64,000 nucleotides of DNA from Mucilaginibacter aquaedulcis. GTDB taxonomy: Bacteria > Bacteroidota > Bacteroidia > Sphingobacteriales > Sphingobacteriaceae. The notes beneath the pieces were generated by a model. That model was not told where the DNA came from. It saw only the letters and a program-made list of their open reading frames with translations, and made no database searches. Both the position numbers and the translations under genes were made by a program. Position 1 is the stretch's first letter, and each line of letters opens with the position of its first letter. Below, piece after piece: positions 1 through 9,310 of this stretch. The stretch lies in NCBI RefSeq assembly GCF_030409325.1, contig NZ_JAUFPR010000003.1, forward strand, positions 496,001 to 560,000, written 5' to 3'.

Positions 1-803
1 CTATCAGCCCTATTCACATACAGGTTAAGTAATGTATTAACAACCGCTTGTCGCTTATTTTTAGGGTAAGCGGCACAATACTGTAGCCATTTACTTCGCT
101 GTTTGTAAACTTGCGTAATGGTTCTGTGCCTGTGTTTATCCTTCTTCTCATCTTTTCTGGCCAGCAGATCGGTATCGCTATCATCATGCTGACGGTATTT
201 GACCAGGCACTGCGGCAAGTAATCAATAGTGCCTAAATTAGTTGCTACATAGGCAATCCACCAGTCATGGTAAGCATCCTTCTTAAATGGCCGCACCTCA
301 GCAAGCAATTCCTTTTTAAACAATATGGAATGTCCGGATACGCAATTAAAAAATAAAAATGCTTCCGGTTCATCGCCCCTGTAAAAATTAAACAGATCAG
401 TCATTTTAGCATTCAGCGACTCGTTCTGTTCATTAATAAGTTCCGAATCATGATAGAGCATTACGTTATCATCTATAGCTGCCACCTGTAATTCAATCTT
501 CCTCAAATCCCACAGATCGTCCTGATCGCACAATGCAATCAAGTCGCCTTTGCAATAATCCAGGGCCCGCTCAAAGTTATTTACAAAACCTACATTGGTT
601 TCATTTTTATATAAACGGATGTTGGGATATTTTGAGGCACACTTAGCAAGTATCTCATAAGTATTATCAGTTGAACAATCATCTACCGCAATAATTTCGA
701 TATTACGGTAAGTTTGATTTATGAGTGTATCCAGCTGCTGCTCTAAAAATCGGGCGCCATTGTAAGTACAAAGCGCTATGGATACAAGTGGTAGCTGTTT
801 CAT
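1..803 (-). CDS. Glycosyltransferase family 2, C-terminus cut by window edge
   Basis: Reading from the ATG at 801-803, the frame stays open for at least 267 codons to the window start. It shows the GT-A fold signature of GT2 enzymes: VSIALCTYNGARFLEQQ near residues 7-23, the nucleotide-binding DD at 41-42, and the metal-binding D-Q-D-D at 93-96. By family this transfers a sugar from a nucleotide donor to a cell-surface glycan precursor on the cytoplasmic side. It is the last visible gene of a minus-strand glycan block, 18 nt after the DUF5672 gene. The substrate cannot be told from the sequence. Confidence 0.9.
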   Translation of the reverse strand, partial: MKQLPLVSIALCTYNGARFLEQQLDTLINQTYRNIEIIAVDDCSTDNTYEILAKCASKYPNIRLYKNETNVGFVNNFERALDYCKGDLIALCDQDDLWDLRKIELQVAAIDDNVMLYHDSELINEQNESLNAKMTDLFNFYRGDEPEAFLFFNCVSGHSILFKKELLAEVRPFKKDAYHDWWIAYVATNLGTIDYLPQCLVKYRQHDDSDTDLLARKDEKKDKHRHRTITQVYKQRSKWLQYCAAYPKNKRQAVVNTLLNLYVNRAD

Positions 804-821
804 GAATGTAAACCAGTGTTG

Positions 822-1631
822 TTAAATATTGTAACCATGCGCCTTGAATATAGGTCGCCAAAAATCAAGGTACAGATCCCATGCATGACAACCAAAGGGT
901 AGTTCATTTTTATTGAATTTAAGCGCGCGCTCAGGGGCAAGCTCAAATGAAAACTTTAATCCTGTTTTATATGATGGTATATTTAATATTTTTTGTTTCC
1001 GGTTAACTTCTATGCTCCAAAAAATATCCTCATGAAATTCGTGTTCACTACGCGTTAAATAGATCGCCATTTTATCCCGCATGCTGATACTCAGCTCATG
1101 AAACTTTTTTACCCTCCGCAATGAAAAACCTCCGTTACCTACTTTATACTGGTATTGCATTGGTGATGGAAGCCCTTTTTTCTGAACGTTGAACCGCGCA
1201 TGATAATAAAATTGAATTTTTGATTTGATGGCCTTAATCAAATCCGGATAATCACCTGGTGGTATCCAGGGAGCACCTATATAATCAATTGGCTGGCTGC
1301 ACCAATATCCTAAATCATCCCTAAATACAAAGGCATCTAACTGATGAATCAAAATAAACTCATAATCTAAAAAACGTTTGTAAAAAGTATCAGAAAGCAT
1401 CAAAGCGTTGTAACCATCAATACTTTTAAAATAGCTGTCATCAAATGTTTCAATACCTGTAAAATTAAACTGATCAATCTCGTTTGACAAAACAAGCGAT
1501 TGAGGTTTTATTATGATACGGGGATAGTTAGCTAAAACATTCTGCAGCTGAGTTAGTGCAATCTTTTCAAAATCAGATATTTCATTTTTATAAAAAGGAA
1601 CTATAACAGCAACTTTCTTCAGCTCGCTCAT
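822..1631 (-). CDS. DUF5672 family protein, putative glycosyltransferase
   Basis: This 269-residue protein starts with VAVIVPFYKNE-like beta-strand sequence, followed by HQLDAFVF at 96-103, YIGAPW at 117-122 and an NGGFSLR motif near 170. These are the conserved features of DUF5672, a family found in Bacteroidota surface-polysaccharide clusters and thought to have a glycosyltransferase-like fold. The catalytic role is inferred from context: GT2 downstream, GT9-like gene 6 nt upstream. No signal peptide or membrane segment is visible, so it is probably cytoplasmic. Confidence 0.75.
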   Translation of the reverse strand: MSELKKVAVIVPFYKNEISDFEKIALTQLQNVLANYPRIIIKPQSLVLSNEIDQFNFTGIETFDDSYFKSIDGYNALMLSDTFYKRFLDYEFILIHQLDAFVFRDDLGYWCSQPIDYIGAPWIPPGDYPDLIKAIKSKIQFYYHARFNVQKKGLPSPMQYQYKVGNGGFSLRRVKKFHELSISMRDKMAIYLTRSEHEFHEDIFWSIEVNRKQKILNIPSYKTGLKFSFELAPERALKFNKNELPFGCHAWDLYLDFWRPIFKAHGYNI

Positions 1632-1637
1632 AAACGC

Positions 1638-2591
1638 TTAGTTTTTATTGTAAAGCTCCTGTACTAATGATTCAAAATGATCCTGAAAAATAAAATCATA
1701 CCCATTTTCGCCTTCCGGAACAACATTGATAACATCATAACAGGCTTCTAAAATGCGCGGAACCTTTAATGCTTCGGCAATTGAAAACGGAAATGATTGA
1801 TTACCGATAAAAAATTTACATCCCGCAATTATCCGGGCCAACTGTAAAAAATCATTTACCTGTATCCATTCAATATTGGGAATTTGGTTTTTAATGTCGT
1901 TATACTCCGCTTCAACCCCTATAAATTTTAAGTTGCTGTAGTTTTTCAGAAATTTATAATCTACTCCCCTGCTCCTGTATCTTTCGCTCCGTGCAATAAT
2001 TATATCATTTGCAAACGATGTATCCGGCTCTACATCAATCCATTTTTTCCACAATTCCGGGTTTACTCCCGTAACATATGAACACCAATGAGCTATATTA
2101 CATCTATCCATCGGTATATGCCCCGACCTAAAATAATCCAGGTCAATATCTATTTTCTGATCTGTTAACACATCGAATTGACTGATGTATGGTTGCGATT
2201 TGATCAAAGGAGCCAACATGGACATCATTTTATCATTGAGCCTTACATTACCCAGTGGATGCTCGGTTCTTGCCGAAATCATCAGTGGCTGCCCAAGTCG
2301 CAAGTATAAATTTATAGGCACCTTAACCATTTCGGCCAGTTTTTTAATGGTTGGTAACGCATAAATAATATCTCCGGCATTACCCCCATGATTAAGGTTA
2401 AGTTGATGGTTAGCCTCTGCTACGGCGCGTATCTTTGCCGGGCTATTCAACCGTTTATCTCCGATTAAAAAATTGGCAGATTCCGCATTTTTATAATTTT
2501 GCAGCTCCCATTTATAATCTTTATAAGCTTGCCTATCGGTATATTTAAGCCAATAAGTACTTATAAAGTTTCTTTTTTTCACCATTTCCAT
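1638..2591 (-). CDS. GT9-like (GT-B fold) glycosyltransferase, putative
   Basis: The 317-residue product has an N-terminal NHGGNAGDIIYALPTIKKL segment resembling the first nucleotide-fold motif of heptosyltransferase/ADP-heptose:LPS type (GT9-like) proteins. Its C-terminal CKFFIGNQSFPFSIAEALKVPRI segment matches the donor-site motif where GT9 enzymes read the sugar nucleotide. No membrane segment is seen. It lies between the exporter gene (34 nt upstream) and the DUF5672 gene, so a role in surface glycan assembly is likely. The first Met (2591) or the Met three codons later may be the start. Confidence 0.6.
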   Translation of the reverse strand: MEMVKKRNFISTYWLKYTDRQAYKDYKWELQNYKNAESANFLIGDKRLNSPAKIRAVAEANHQLNLNHGGNAGDIIYALPTIKKLAEMVKVPINLYLRLGQPLMISARTEHPLGNVRLNDKMMSMLAPLIKSQPYISQFDVLTDQKIDIDLDYFRSGHIPMDRCNIAHWCSYVTGVNPELWKKWIDVEPDTSFANDIIIARSERYRSRGVDYKFLKNYSNLKFIGVEAEYNDIKNQIPNIEWIQVNDFLQLARIIAGCKFFIGNQSFPFSIAEALKVPRILEACYDVINVVPEGENGYDFIFQDHFESLVQELYNKN

Positions 2592-2625
2592 TATCCTAAA
2601 CCCCCGGCTAAATAGTTTCTATTGA

Positions 2626-4509
2626 TTAGTCAGCATTAAACGTTTGCATATCTATCAGCTTTTTGTAAAGTCCGTTATTTTGAAGTAACTGCTGGTGGTT
2701 ACCCTGCTCAACCACACGGCCTTTTTCTAATACGATAATAATATCAGCATTTTGAATGGTACTCAAACGGTGAGCTATAATTAGCGATGTGCGGTTTTTC
2801 ATGAGGTTATTCAACGCCTCCTGAACCAATTTTTCCGATTCGGTATCAAGCGCAGATGTTGCCTCATCAAGCAACATAATTGGTGGGTTGTTCAATACAG
2901 CACGGGCAATACAAATACGTTGCCTTTGCCCTCCTGATAGCTTGCCCCCCCTGTCGCCGGTATTGGTTTGGTAACCGTTTTCGGTTTCCATTATAAAATT
3001 ATGAGCATTGGCAATACGTGCGGCATTTTCAACCTCTTGTTGAGTTACGCCTGTTTTACCAAAGGCAATGTTGTTAAAAATCGTATCATTAAACAACATT
3101 GATTCCTGGTTTACAATACCCATTTGCGCCCGTAATGACTCTGCAGTAAGTGACCGTATATCTTTACCGTCAAAATAAATAACACCTTGCTGCGGTTCAA
3201 TAAACCGAGGCAACAGATCCATAAAGGTTGATTTACCACCACCTGAAGGGCCAACCAACGCAACTGTTTTGCCCTTAGGTATAACCAGGTTCAGGTTATT
3301 TAAAACATATTTATCGGGCTCGGCATCTTCATCGTTTTCGTTATCAGCAGCAACCTTAACCTTATAAGAAAAAGATACGTTTTCAAACCTTACGCTATCT
3401 TTAAATTCTGTAATGGCAATGGCATCAGGAGCATCCTTTATTAATGGTTTTTCATCAATAAGTGCCAATATACGTTCACCTGCTACCAGGCCCGAGTGAA
3501 TGTTGCTAAACGCATCGCCAATAGCTTTGGCCGGGCGCATCAGTTGTGAAAACAAGGCTATGTAGGCAATGAACTGCCCGGCGTCAAGGTCTGATTTTTT
3601 ATTAAAAATAAGATACCCCCCGTAAAGTACTATAAAGGATATCATGGTTACCGACAGCGTTTCAGATATAGGCGATGCCAGCTGCTGGCGCTTTGACATG
3701 GCACGTGTTATTTTTGAATAACGGTTATTCTCGTCATCAAAACGCTTAATAATAAAGTCAGTAGCATTGAATGCCTTGATGATCTTGATGCCAGATAAAG
3801 CCTCATCAAGGTAACTGATCATATTGGCATAGGAGTTTTGCGCAGCAATAGCTTGTGAACGCAGCTTTTTTACGATACGCGAGATCAGGAAGCCTGCTAT
3901 AGGTATGATGAGCAAGGATATTAAGGTAAGCTTTACCGATATGATGAACAACCAAACCAGATATCCGATCAGTAATAATGGCTCTTTAAAAACAACCTGC
4001 AGAGTACCGGTTACCGAAAACTGCACTGTTTGAACCTCAGAGGCAATCTTCGACATAATATCGCCTTTACGCTCGTTACTGAAATAGCCTAAATGCAGCC
4101 TCATGACATTATCAAATACGGCTCTCCTTATTCTGAGTAATGTATGGATGCGCAAACTTTCCATTATACGCTGCGACACGTAACGGCATATATTTCCTAA
4201 AAAAACAGCTATTACAATTACTGCACATACAAATTTTAAAGCTCCCCATTCGCCGTAAACAATAATAAAATGGTTAGTATAATACTTGAATAAGCCCGAT
4301 ACATCATAGGTCTTAATATCTTTTAATGATGTAGTTGCTGCCTTTGCTTCGGCTACGGCACCTACATGAAACAAGGTATTTAACAATGGCCCAAGCAAAC
4401 CCAAAACAGATGTGCTGAAAACAACATATAATAAGGTAAAAATGATATAAGGAATAGCAAACTTTTCAATCGGCCGGGCAAAAGACAATAACCTGAAGTA
4501 GATTTTCAT
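2626..4509 (-). CDS. MsbA-type ABC exporter (fused permease-ATPase)
   Basis: A 627-residue half-transporter: six predicted membrane helices in residues 15-340, then a nucleotide-binding domain with Walker A GPSGGGKST at 420-428, signature LSGGQ at 524-528, and Walker B IMLLDEA at 544-550. It should homodimerise in the inner membrane and flip a lipid-linked substrate (lipid A core or a glycolipid). A charged insertion near 387-398 (DNENDEDAEPD) sits just before the first NBD strands. Its position among glycosyltransferases suggests export of the product they build, but the essential MsbA role cannot be excluded. Confidence 0.88.
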   Translation of the reverse strand: MKIYFRLLSFARPIEKFAIPYIIFTLLYVVFSTSVLGLLGPLLNTLFHVGAVAEAKAATTSLKDIKTYDVSGLFKYYTNHFIIVYGEWGALKFVCAVIVIAVFLGNICRYVSQRIMESLRIHTLLRIRRAVFDNVMRLHLGYFSNERKGDIMSKIASEVQTVQFSVTGTLQVVFKEPLLLIGYLVWLFIISVKLTLISLLIIPIAGFLISRIVKKLRSQAIAAQNSYANMISYLDEALSGIKIIKAFNATDFIIKRFDDENNRYSKITRAMSKRQQLASPISETLSVTMISFIVLYGGYLIFNKKSDLDAGQFIAYIALFSQLMRPAKAIGDAFSNIHSGLVAGERILALIDEKPLIKDAPDAIAITEFKDSVRFENVSFSYKVKVAADNENDEDAEPDKYVLNNLNLVIPKGKTVALVGPSGGGKSTFMDLLPRFIEPQQGVIYFDGKDIRSLTAESLRAQMGIVNQESMLFNDTIFNNIAFGKTGVTQQEVENAARIANAHNFIMETENGYQTNTGDRGGKLSGGQRQRICIARAVLNNPPIMLLDEATSALDTESEKLVQEALNNLMKNRTSLIIAHRLSTIQNADIIIVLEKGRVVEQGNHQQLLQNNGLYKKLIDMQTFNAD

Positions 4510-4602
4510 TTAAAAATATTAATCCGCAAAAATAGTTAAATACCAGTTATCATCAGATATTTAGTTTTTAGGGCACTTTATTAATATACAGTATTGTATA
4601 CC

Positions 4603-5664
4603 TTAACTGATAAGCATACACTTTTGGTATAAAGCAAGATACTGTTTTGCCGTTTGCTCCCAGCTAAATTTAGCAGCGTGTTGCATGATGGAAGCAGAAA
4701 GGTTTTTATCGTTAAACTCCCGAAGCCCTCGTTGAAGTGTATCCTGCATTGTATTGGCTTTAAAAGTATCAAAATACCAGGCCGCATCTCCACCTACTTC
4801 TGGCAACGATGTGTATCTGGATAAAAATACAGGCTTACCAAAATGCATGGCCTCAATAACCGGTAAGCCGAAACCCTCGGCTAATGATGGGAATACAAGG
4901 GCTTCGCAATTGTTATAATACCAGGCTTTATCAGCATCACTTATAGTGCCGGTGATTATAACTCTGTCGGCACATTCATATTTTTGCGCCTCGGCCATAA
5001 TCTGTTCTTTATAATCCGATTCAATACCGGCTATCACCAGTTCCATTCCGTTCCCTTGCAATAGTGCAGGCAAAACATGAAAATTCTTTTTGGCGTTTAA
5101 CATGCCAATGGTGAACAAAAACTTTTTGTCGGGCTTGTAAACGGGGGAATGGCCAGGTACAAGTTCGGGCTTTTCGGCTCCGTTATAAATAACCGTTAAC
5201 TTACCTTTAGCCTGTGGAAAATGTATTAAAACCTCATTGGCAACAAAATTAGAGATTGCTACAATGTGGTCACAGGCATTTATGTAGCCTCCCAGCCTAT
5301 CCATGTAGGTTTTAAGTTTTGAGGGCGACCAGTTTGTGTCATATAGCTGGTTAAGGTCATGAATGGTCAATATTTTTTTTCCCTTAACCTGATGCGGGTT
5401 TAGCCTGCAAAACTGATCGGTGAAATGAGTGATTGCAAACCGCTCCCTTTTAGCGAACCATAACTTATCAAGCGTTACACGATTGAGCAGGTTAACCTTG
5501 CCGACAAAGTAGTTTTCGGATTTTTTGTAGATATAATAAGTAAGATCAAAATGATTGTCGTTTTCCCTGATCAGCGCGTTACCCAAACTTTTATCAAAAT
5601 AAAACAAACCGGTGTTCGGGTATTTCATTGAATCAAGGGTTACTAAAACATTCGGTTTACTCAT
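4603..5664 (-). CDS. Glycosyltransferase family 4, paralog 1
   Basis: GT-B retaining glycosyltransferase of about 353 residues. The donor-site motif EGFGLPVIEAMHFGKPV carries the EX7E pattern, and SNFVANEVLIHFPQ plus IYNGAEK mark the interdomain region. I chose the ATG at 5664 (MSKPNVLVTLDS) because it aligns with the start of the neighbouring paralog; an upstream GTG at 5703 would add 13 residues. It lies 42 nt after the next GT4 gene and is closely similar to it along its whole length, so the pair arose by tandem duplication. Confidence 0.86.
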   Translation of the reverse strand: MSKPNVLVTLDSMKYPNTGLFYFDKSLGNALIRENDNHFDLTYYIYKKSENYFVGKVNLLNRVTLDKLWFAKRERFAITHFTDQFCRLNPHQVKGKKILTIHDLNQLYDTNWSPSKLKTYMDRLGGYINACDHIVAISNFVANEVLIHFPQAKGKLTVIYNGAEKPELVPGHSPVYKPDKKFLFTIGMLNAKKNFHVLPALLQGNGMELVIAGIESDYKEQIMAEAQKYECADRVIITGTISDADKAWYYNNCEALVFPSLAEGFGLPVIEAMHFGKPVFLSRYTSLPEVGGDAAWYFDTFKANTMQDTLQRGLREFNDKNLSASIMQHAAKFSWEQTAKQYLALYQKCMLIS

Positions 5665-5706
5665 AGCAATTATTTCTTCTGCTTTTTTTAAGGTGAGGCC
5701 CACGCT

Positions 5707-6762
5707 TTACATTGCCAGGCATTCATCATACAGGTCAAGATATTGTTGAGCCGTTTTTTTCCAATCAAACCGGGCGGCATGCTTCATGATGTCTGCGCTC
5801 ATATCTTTAGCCATATACTCTTCCAAACCTTGGATAAATGTAGCCTGCATGGCTTCTGGTTCAAAATTATCAAAGTACCAGGCAGCTTTGCCGCCAACTT
5901 CGGGCAGAGAGGTATGCTTTGATAAAAAAACAGGTTTTCCAAAATGCATGGCCTCAATAACCGGCAAGCCAAAACCTTCGGCAATTGACGGGAAAAGAAA
6001 GGCCTCACAATTTTGGTAATACCAGGCTTTGTCATCATCGCTTATAAGCCCGGGAATAATTACCCTATCCGTGCAATTGTACTTGGCAGCCTCCTCCAGT
6101 ATTTTTTCCTGATAGCCCGTTATTTTTCCGGCGATGATCAACTCATAATCATTGTTTTTGAGCAGGGCCGGCAATACGTGAAAATTCTTTTTGGCCGAAA
6201 GACTGCCTATGGTAAACAAAAACTTGCGGACGGGTTTATATGCAGGTGTATGACCAGAGGCCATGTTTAGCTTATCGGCACCATTATATATCACCGAAAG
6301 TTTATTTGCCGCCTGCGGATAATGTTCTACCACATCCTTAGCTACAAAATTAGAAATTACAACCACCCTGTCGCAAGCATCAATGTACCCGCCCAGACGC
6401 CGTAGGTATTTACTATAACGCTGAGGCGATCTGTTTTTTTCATGAACAGGGTTCATATCATGAATGGTAAGCACTTTTTTGGCATTTACCCTGTTGGGGT
6501 TTAACTTACAGTATTGATTAGTAAAATGCACCAGATCAAACTCGTTATATCTGGGAAAAAACACTTTATGGAGCAGCGATATTAATATGGTGCCCTTAAT
6601 TTTTTGAAATGTATGGATAGACTTGCGACGCATATAACCATACAGGCTAAAGCGATTGCTGCTTTGTTTGATCAATTCATCACCGAGGCTCCGTTCAAAA
6701 AAAAACAATCCGGAGGTGGCGTGTTTTAATGAGTCGAAGGTGATCAGTATAGATGGTTTCAA
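5707..6762 (-). CDS. Glycosyltransferase family 4, paralog 2
   Basis: A 351-residue GT-B enzyme with the same landmarks as its neighbour: N-terminal ILITFDSLKHATSGLFFFERSLG, interdomain IYNGADK, and donor-site EGFGLPVIEAMHFGKPV with EX7E glutamates. It is the promoter-proximal gene of this part of the glycan block and starts just after the divergent MeaB-type gene. Small differences in the N-terminal acceptor half between the two paralogs suggest different acceptors and successive sugar additions. That is inference. Confidence 0.88.
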   Translation of the reverse strand: MKPSILITFDSLKHATSGLFFFERSLGDELIKQSSNRFSLYGYMRRKSIHTFQKIKGTILISLLHKVFFPRYNEFDLVHFTNQYCKLNPNRVNAKKVLTIHDMNPVHEKNRSPQRYSKYLRRLGGYIDACDRVVVISNFVAKDVVEHYPQAANKLSVIYNGADKLNMASGHTPAYKPVRKFLFTIGSLSAKKNFHVLPALLKNNDYELIIAGKITGYQEKILEEAAKYNCTDRVIIPGLISDDDKAWYYQNCEAFLFPSIAEGFGLPVIEAMHFGKPVFLSKHTSLPEVGGKAAWYFDNFEPEAMQATFIQGLEEYMAKDMSADIMKHAARFDWKKTAQQYLDLYDECLAM

Positions 6763-6933
6763 ATGCGGTATGGATTAAAAAAGGCTACCCCCATCATGTT
6801 AATATCGGGTTGCCAAAACAAACTTTACAGTATAGTTTAAAGGAACAAATATACAATTTTGATGAATTAACGGGCATTGCACCGCCTTTGTTGTAGTGCT
6901 GCTGCAAATCGCCTTATATTTGTTGATATACTC

Positions 6934-7818
6934 ATGCATAAAGAAAACCTTCAATCATCAGCCATAAACTTCAGGTCGGTAGCCCGGGCCTTAACTATTG
7001 TTGAAAATGATTTAACAGGTGCAGATGAATTGCTGAGAAATTTGAGTTTCACCAAAAACACACCTATAATAGGTATAACCGGCCCACCAGGCGCAGGCAA
7101 AAGCACCCTCGTAAATTCATTGATCAATTTGCTTTTGAATGATGGTAAGAAAATAGCGGTTCTCGCTATTGATCCTACTTCGCTTTTTAACTTTGGCTCC
7201 TTACTGGGCGACAGGATCAGGATGGCATCGCATTTTAATCATCCCGATGTTTTTATCCGTTCGCTGGCAACCCGTGGCTCACTGGGAGGCTTATCAGCAA
7301 AAACCATAGAAATGACCGATGTACTGCGCGCTTCCGGTTTTGATTATGTGTTGATAGAAACCGTGGGTGTTGGCCAATCGGAAATTGAGATAGCCGGCCT
7401 TGCCGATACTACACTTGTGATACTGGTGCCCGAGGGTGGCGATGAGATCCAGCATATTAAATCGGGCCTGATGGAAATTGCCGACGCCTTTATTATTAAC
7501 AAAGCCGACAGGGCCGATGCCGATGCTTTTGCGAATAACCTGCAAAAGATCATTGGCCAAAAAATGGGTAATCAACCCCCGGTATTTAAAACTATAGCCT
7601 CGCAGGCCGGGGGAATAGCAGAAGTAATAGATTTTATTAAGTCGGCCTCAAACCTGAAAAACGAGCGCCGCGAATTACTAATGACCGAAAAAGCATACAA
7701 ACTTATTCAGCAGAAATTAACGCAACACATTGATAAAAAAAAGCTTCAGCATGAAGTTGCTGAAGCTTTAAGCCACAAAAGCTTTAATTTGTATAGTTTT
7801 GTAGATACTTATGTATAG
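6934..7818 (+). CDS. meaB: MeaB/ArgK-family P-loop GTPase
   Basis: G3E-type GTPase with Walker A GPPGAGKST at residues 50-58, the switch sequence DPTSLFNFGSLLGDRIRM, ETVGVGQSE as the DxxG-like region, and INKAD as the base-specificity motif. MeaB proteins protect and reload adenosylcobalamin-dependent methylmalonyl-CoA mutase. No mutase gene lies next to it, so the partner must be elsewhere. I start it at the ATG at 6934 (MHKENLQ); 294 residues is slightly short for the family because the N-terminal helix region is brief. A longer start at 6877 is possible but has low-complexity non-family sequence. Confidence 0.85.
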   Translation: MHKENLQSSAINFRSVARALTIVENDLTGADELLRNLSFTKNTPIIGITGPPGAGKSTLVNSLINLLLNDGKKIAVLAIDPTSLFNFGSLLGDRIRMASHFNHPDVFIRSLATRGSLGGLSAKTIEMTDVLRASGFDYVLIETVGVGQSEIEIAGLADTTLVILVPEGGDEIQHIKSGLMEIADAFIINKADRADADAFANNLQKIIGQKMGNQPPVFKTIASQAGGIAEVIDFIKSASNLKNERRELLMTEKAYKLIQQKLTQHIDKKKLQHEVAEALSHKSFNLYSFVDTYV

Positions 7819-7882
7819 TTTACAATGAATTAATGATTTGATAATTGATTCGTTATTATAACTATACCTTAATTACTTCAAT

Positions 7883-9172
7883 TTAACTGTTCATGATCTC
7901 TTCAATATGACCTGCTTCTACCGGAATATTAGCCATCAGATCACGGTTTCCGCTTTCAGTAATTAAAATATTATTCTCTATCCTTATACCTAAACCTTCT
8001 TCGGCTATGTATATACCGGGCTCGCAGGTTAATATATTGCCAACCTCAAAGGCCTTATAACGGCTCGCAAAATCATGTACATCTAAACCCAAATGATGAG
8101 ATGTGCCATGCATAAAGTATTTCTTATAGAGCGGTGCATCAGGGTTTTGCTTTTCAACATCATGTTTATCCAACAAGCCTAAACCAATAAGTTCGCTGGT
8201 CATTATTTTACCAACCTCATCATGATATTCATTCCATACCGTACCGGCAATTATCATCTTGGTGGCCTCGCGCATTACACGCAGAACAGCATCATAAACA
8301 TCGCGCTGACGTTTTGTAAAACGACCGTTAACCGGCACCGAACGGCTCATATCAGCATTGTAATTAGCATATTCGGCCCCAAAATCAAAAAGTATCACAT
8401 CACCATCGTTACAAACCTGGTTATTATCGGTATAGTGTAACACTATAGCGTTTTTACCTGATGCCAGAATTGGGTTATAAGCATGACCTGTAGCACGTTG
8501 CCTCAAAAATTCGTGAGTTATCTCAGCTTCGATCTCGTATTCGGCCACGCCGGGTTTCAGAAATTTCAATACCCGTACAAATGCATCATTGGTAATATCG
8601 CAAGCCTTTTCAGTAAGCGCAATTTCGGTTTCGGATTTCACAACCCGCAGATCGCGCATGATCACCGCCGAGCGTTCATACTTGTGCAAAGGATACTTTA
8701 ACTTCAGCTCATTATACATTCTGATGTCGCGATAAGGCACCGGGTTACTGTACCTATCATTCTCATTAGTATTAATATATATGTATTCTGCATAATTAAT
8801 TATGCTTTGTAATATAGTTTCATATTCATGCAGCCAGTAAATATTTTCAATACCTGAAACTGTCCTGGCTTCTTCCTTGGTATATTTATGGCCTTCCCAT
8901 ATGGCTATATGTTCGTTGGTTTGTCTTAAAAAAAGTACTTCTCTGTATGCTTTATTAGGACAATCCGGGTATAAAACAAGTATACTTTGCTCCTGATCTA
9001 TGCCTGAAAGGTAAAAAAAATCAGGGTTTTGCTTGAATAAAAAGGCCTGATCACCACTCCTTGGGAACTCATCATTAGCATGAAAAATTGCTATAGCGTT
9101 ATGTTTTGTTCGCGAAACGAAATTTTTTCTATTATTTATAAATAGCTTATTTTCAATGATAGGATATTTCAT
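7883..9172 (-). CDS. pepP: Xaa-Pro aminopeptidase (aminopeptidase P)
   Basis: A 429-residue M24B peptidase that removes N-terminal residues preceding proline. The N-terminal creatinase-like domain covers about residues 5-150; the pita-bread catalytic domain follows. The five expected metal ligands are visible: D263 (LFDFG), D274 (NADMS), H359 (HGTSHHLGLDVHD), E384 (CEPGIYI) and E399 (RIENN). It is cytoplasmic, with no signal peptide. It stands alone, convergent with meaB and divergent from the OmpA gene. Confidence 0.93.
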   Translation of the reverse strand: MKYPIIENKLFINNRKNFVSRTKHNAIAIFHANDEFPRSGDQAFLFKQNPDFFYLSGIDQEQSILVLYPDCPNKAYREVLFLRQTNEHIAIWEGHKYTKEEARTVSGIENIYWLHEYETILQSIINYAEYIYINTNENDRYSNPVPYRDIRMYNELKLKYPLHKYERSAVIMRDLRVVKSETEIALTEKACDITNDAFVRVLKFLKPGVAEYEIEAEITHEFLRQRATGHAYNPILASGKNAIVLHYTDNNQVCNDGDVILFDFGAEYANYNADMSRSVPVNGRFTKRQRDVYDAVLRVMREATKMIIAGTVWNEYHDEVGKIMTSELIGLGLLDKHDVEKQNPDAPLYKKYFMHGTSHHLGLDVHDFASRYKAFEVGNILTCEPGIYIAEEGLGIRIENNILITESGNRDLMANIPVEAGHIEEIMNS

Positions 9173-9237
9173 ATTTCTGTGATGATTATCATTTTTTTTT
9201 CTTTATTTGTGTAACTATTACAAGTTTTGGAACAATG

Positions 9238-9272
9238 TTTGGTCATGGTTTCAAACATAATTACTAAATTTG
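9238..9272 (+). promoter_or_regulatory. Bacteroidota-type promoter for the OmpA gene
   Basis: TTTG at 9238-9241 and TAAATTTG at 9265-9272 match the Bacteroidota -33 (TTTG) and -7 (TAnnTTTG) consensus with 23 nt between them. The predicted start would be about 30 nt before the ATG at 9311. The assignment is by motif only. Confidence 0.5.
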
Positions 9273-9310
9273 AAAAAAATCACAATTAAAATCGTTTAAT
9301 CTTAAAAACT

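Noticed and set aside
14-226. 70-codon minus-strand frame at the window start
   Set aside because: It is a shadow inside the GT2 gene read from 803; only the GT2 frame shows family motifs.
6877-6933. Upstream start for the MeaB-type gene
   Set aside because: The extra 19 residues do not resemble the family and overlap the likely promoter region.
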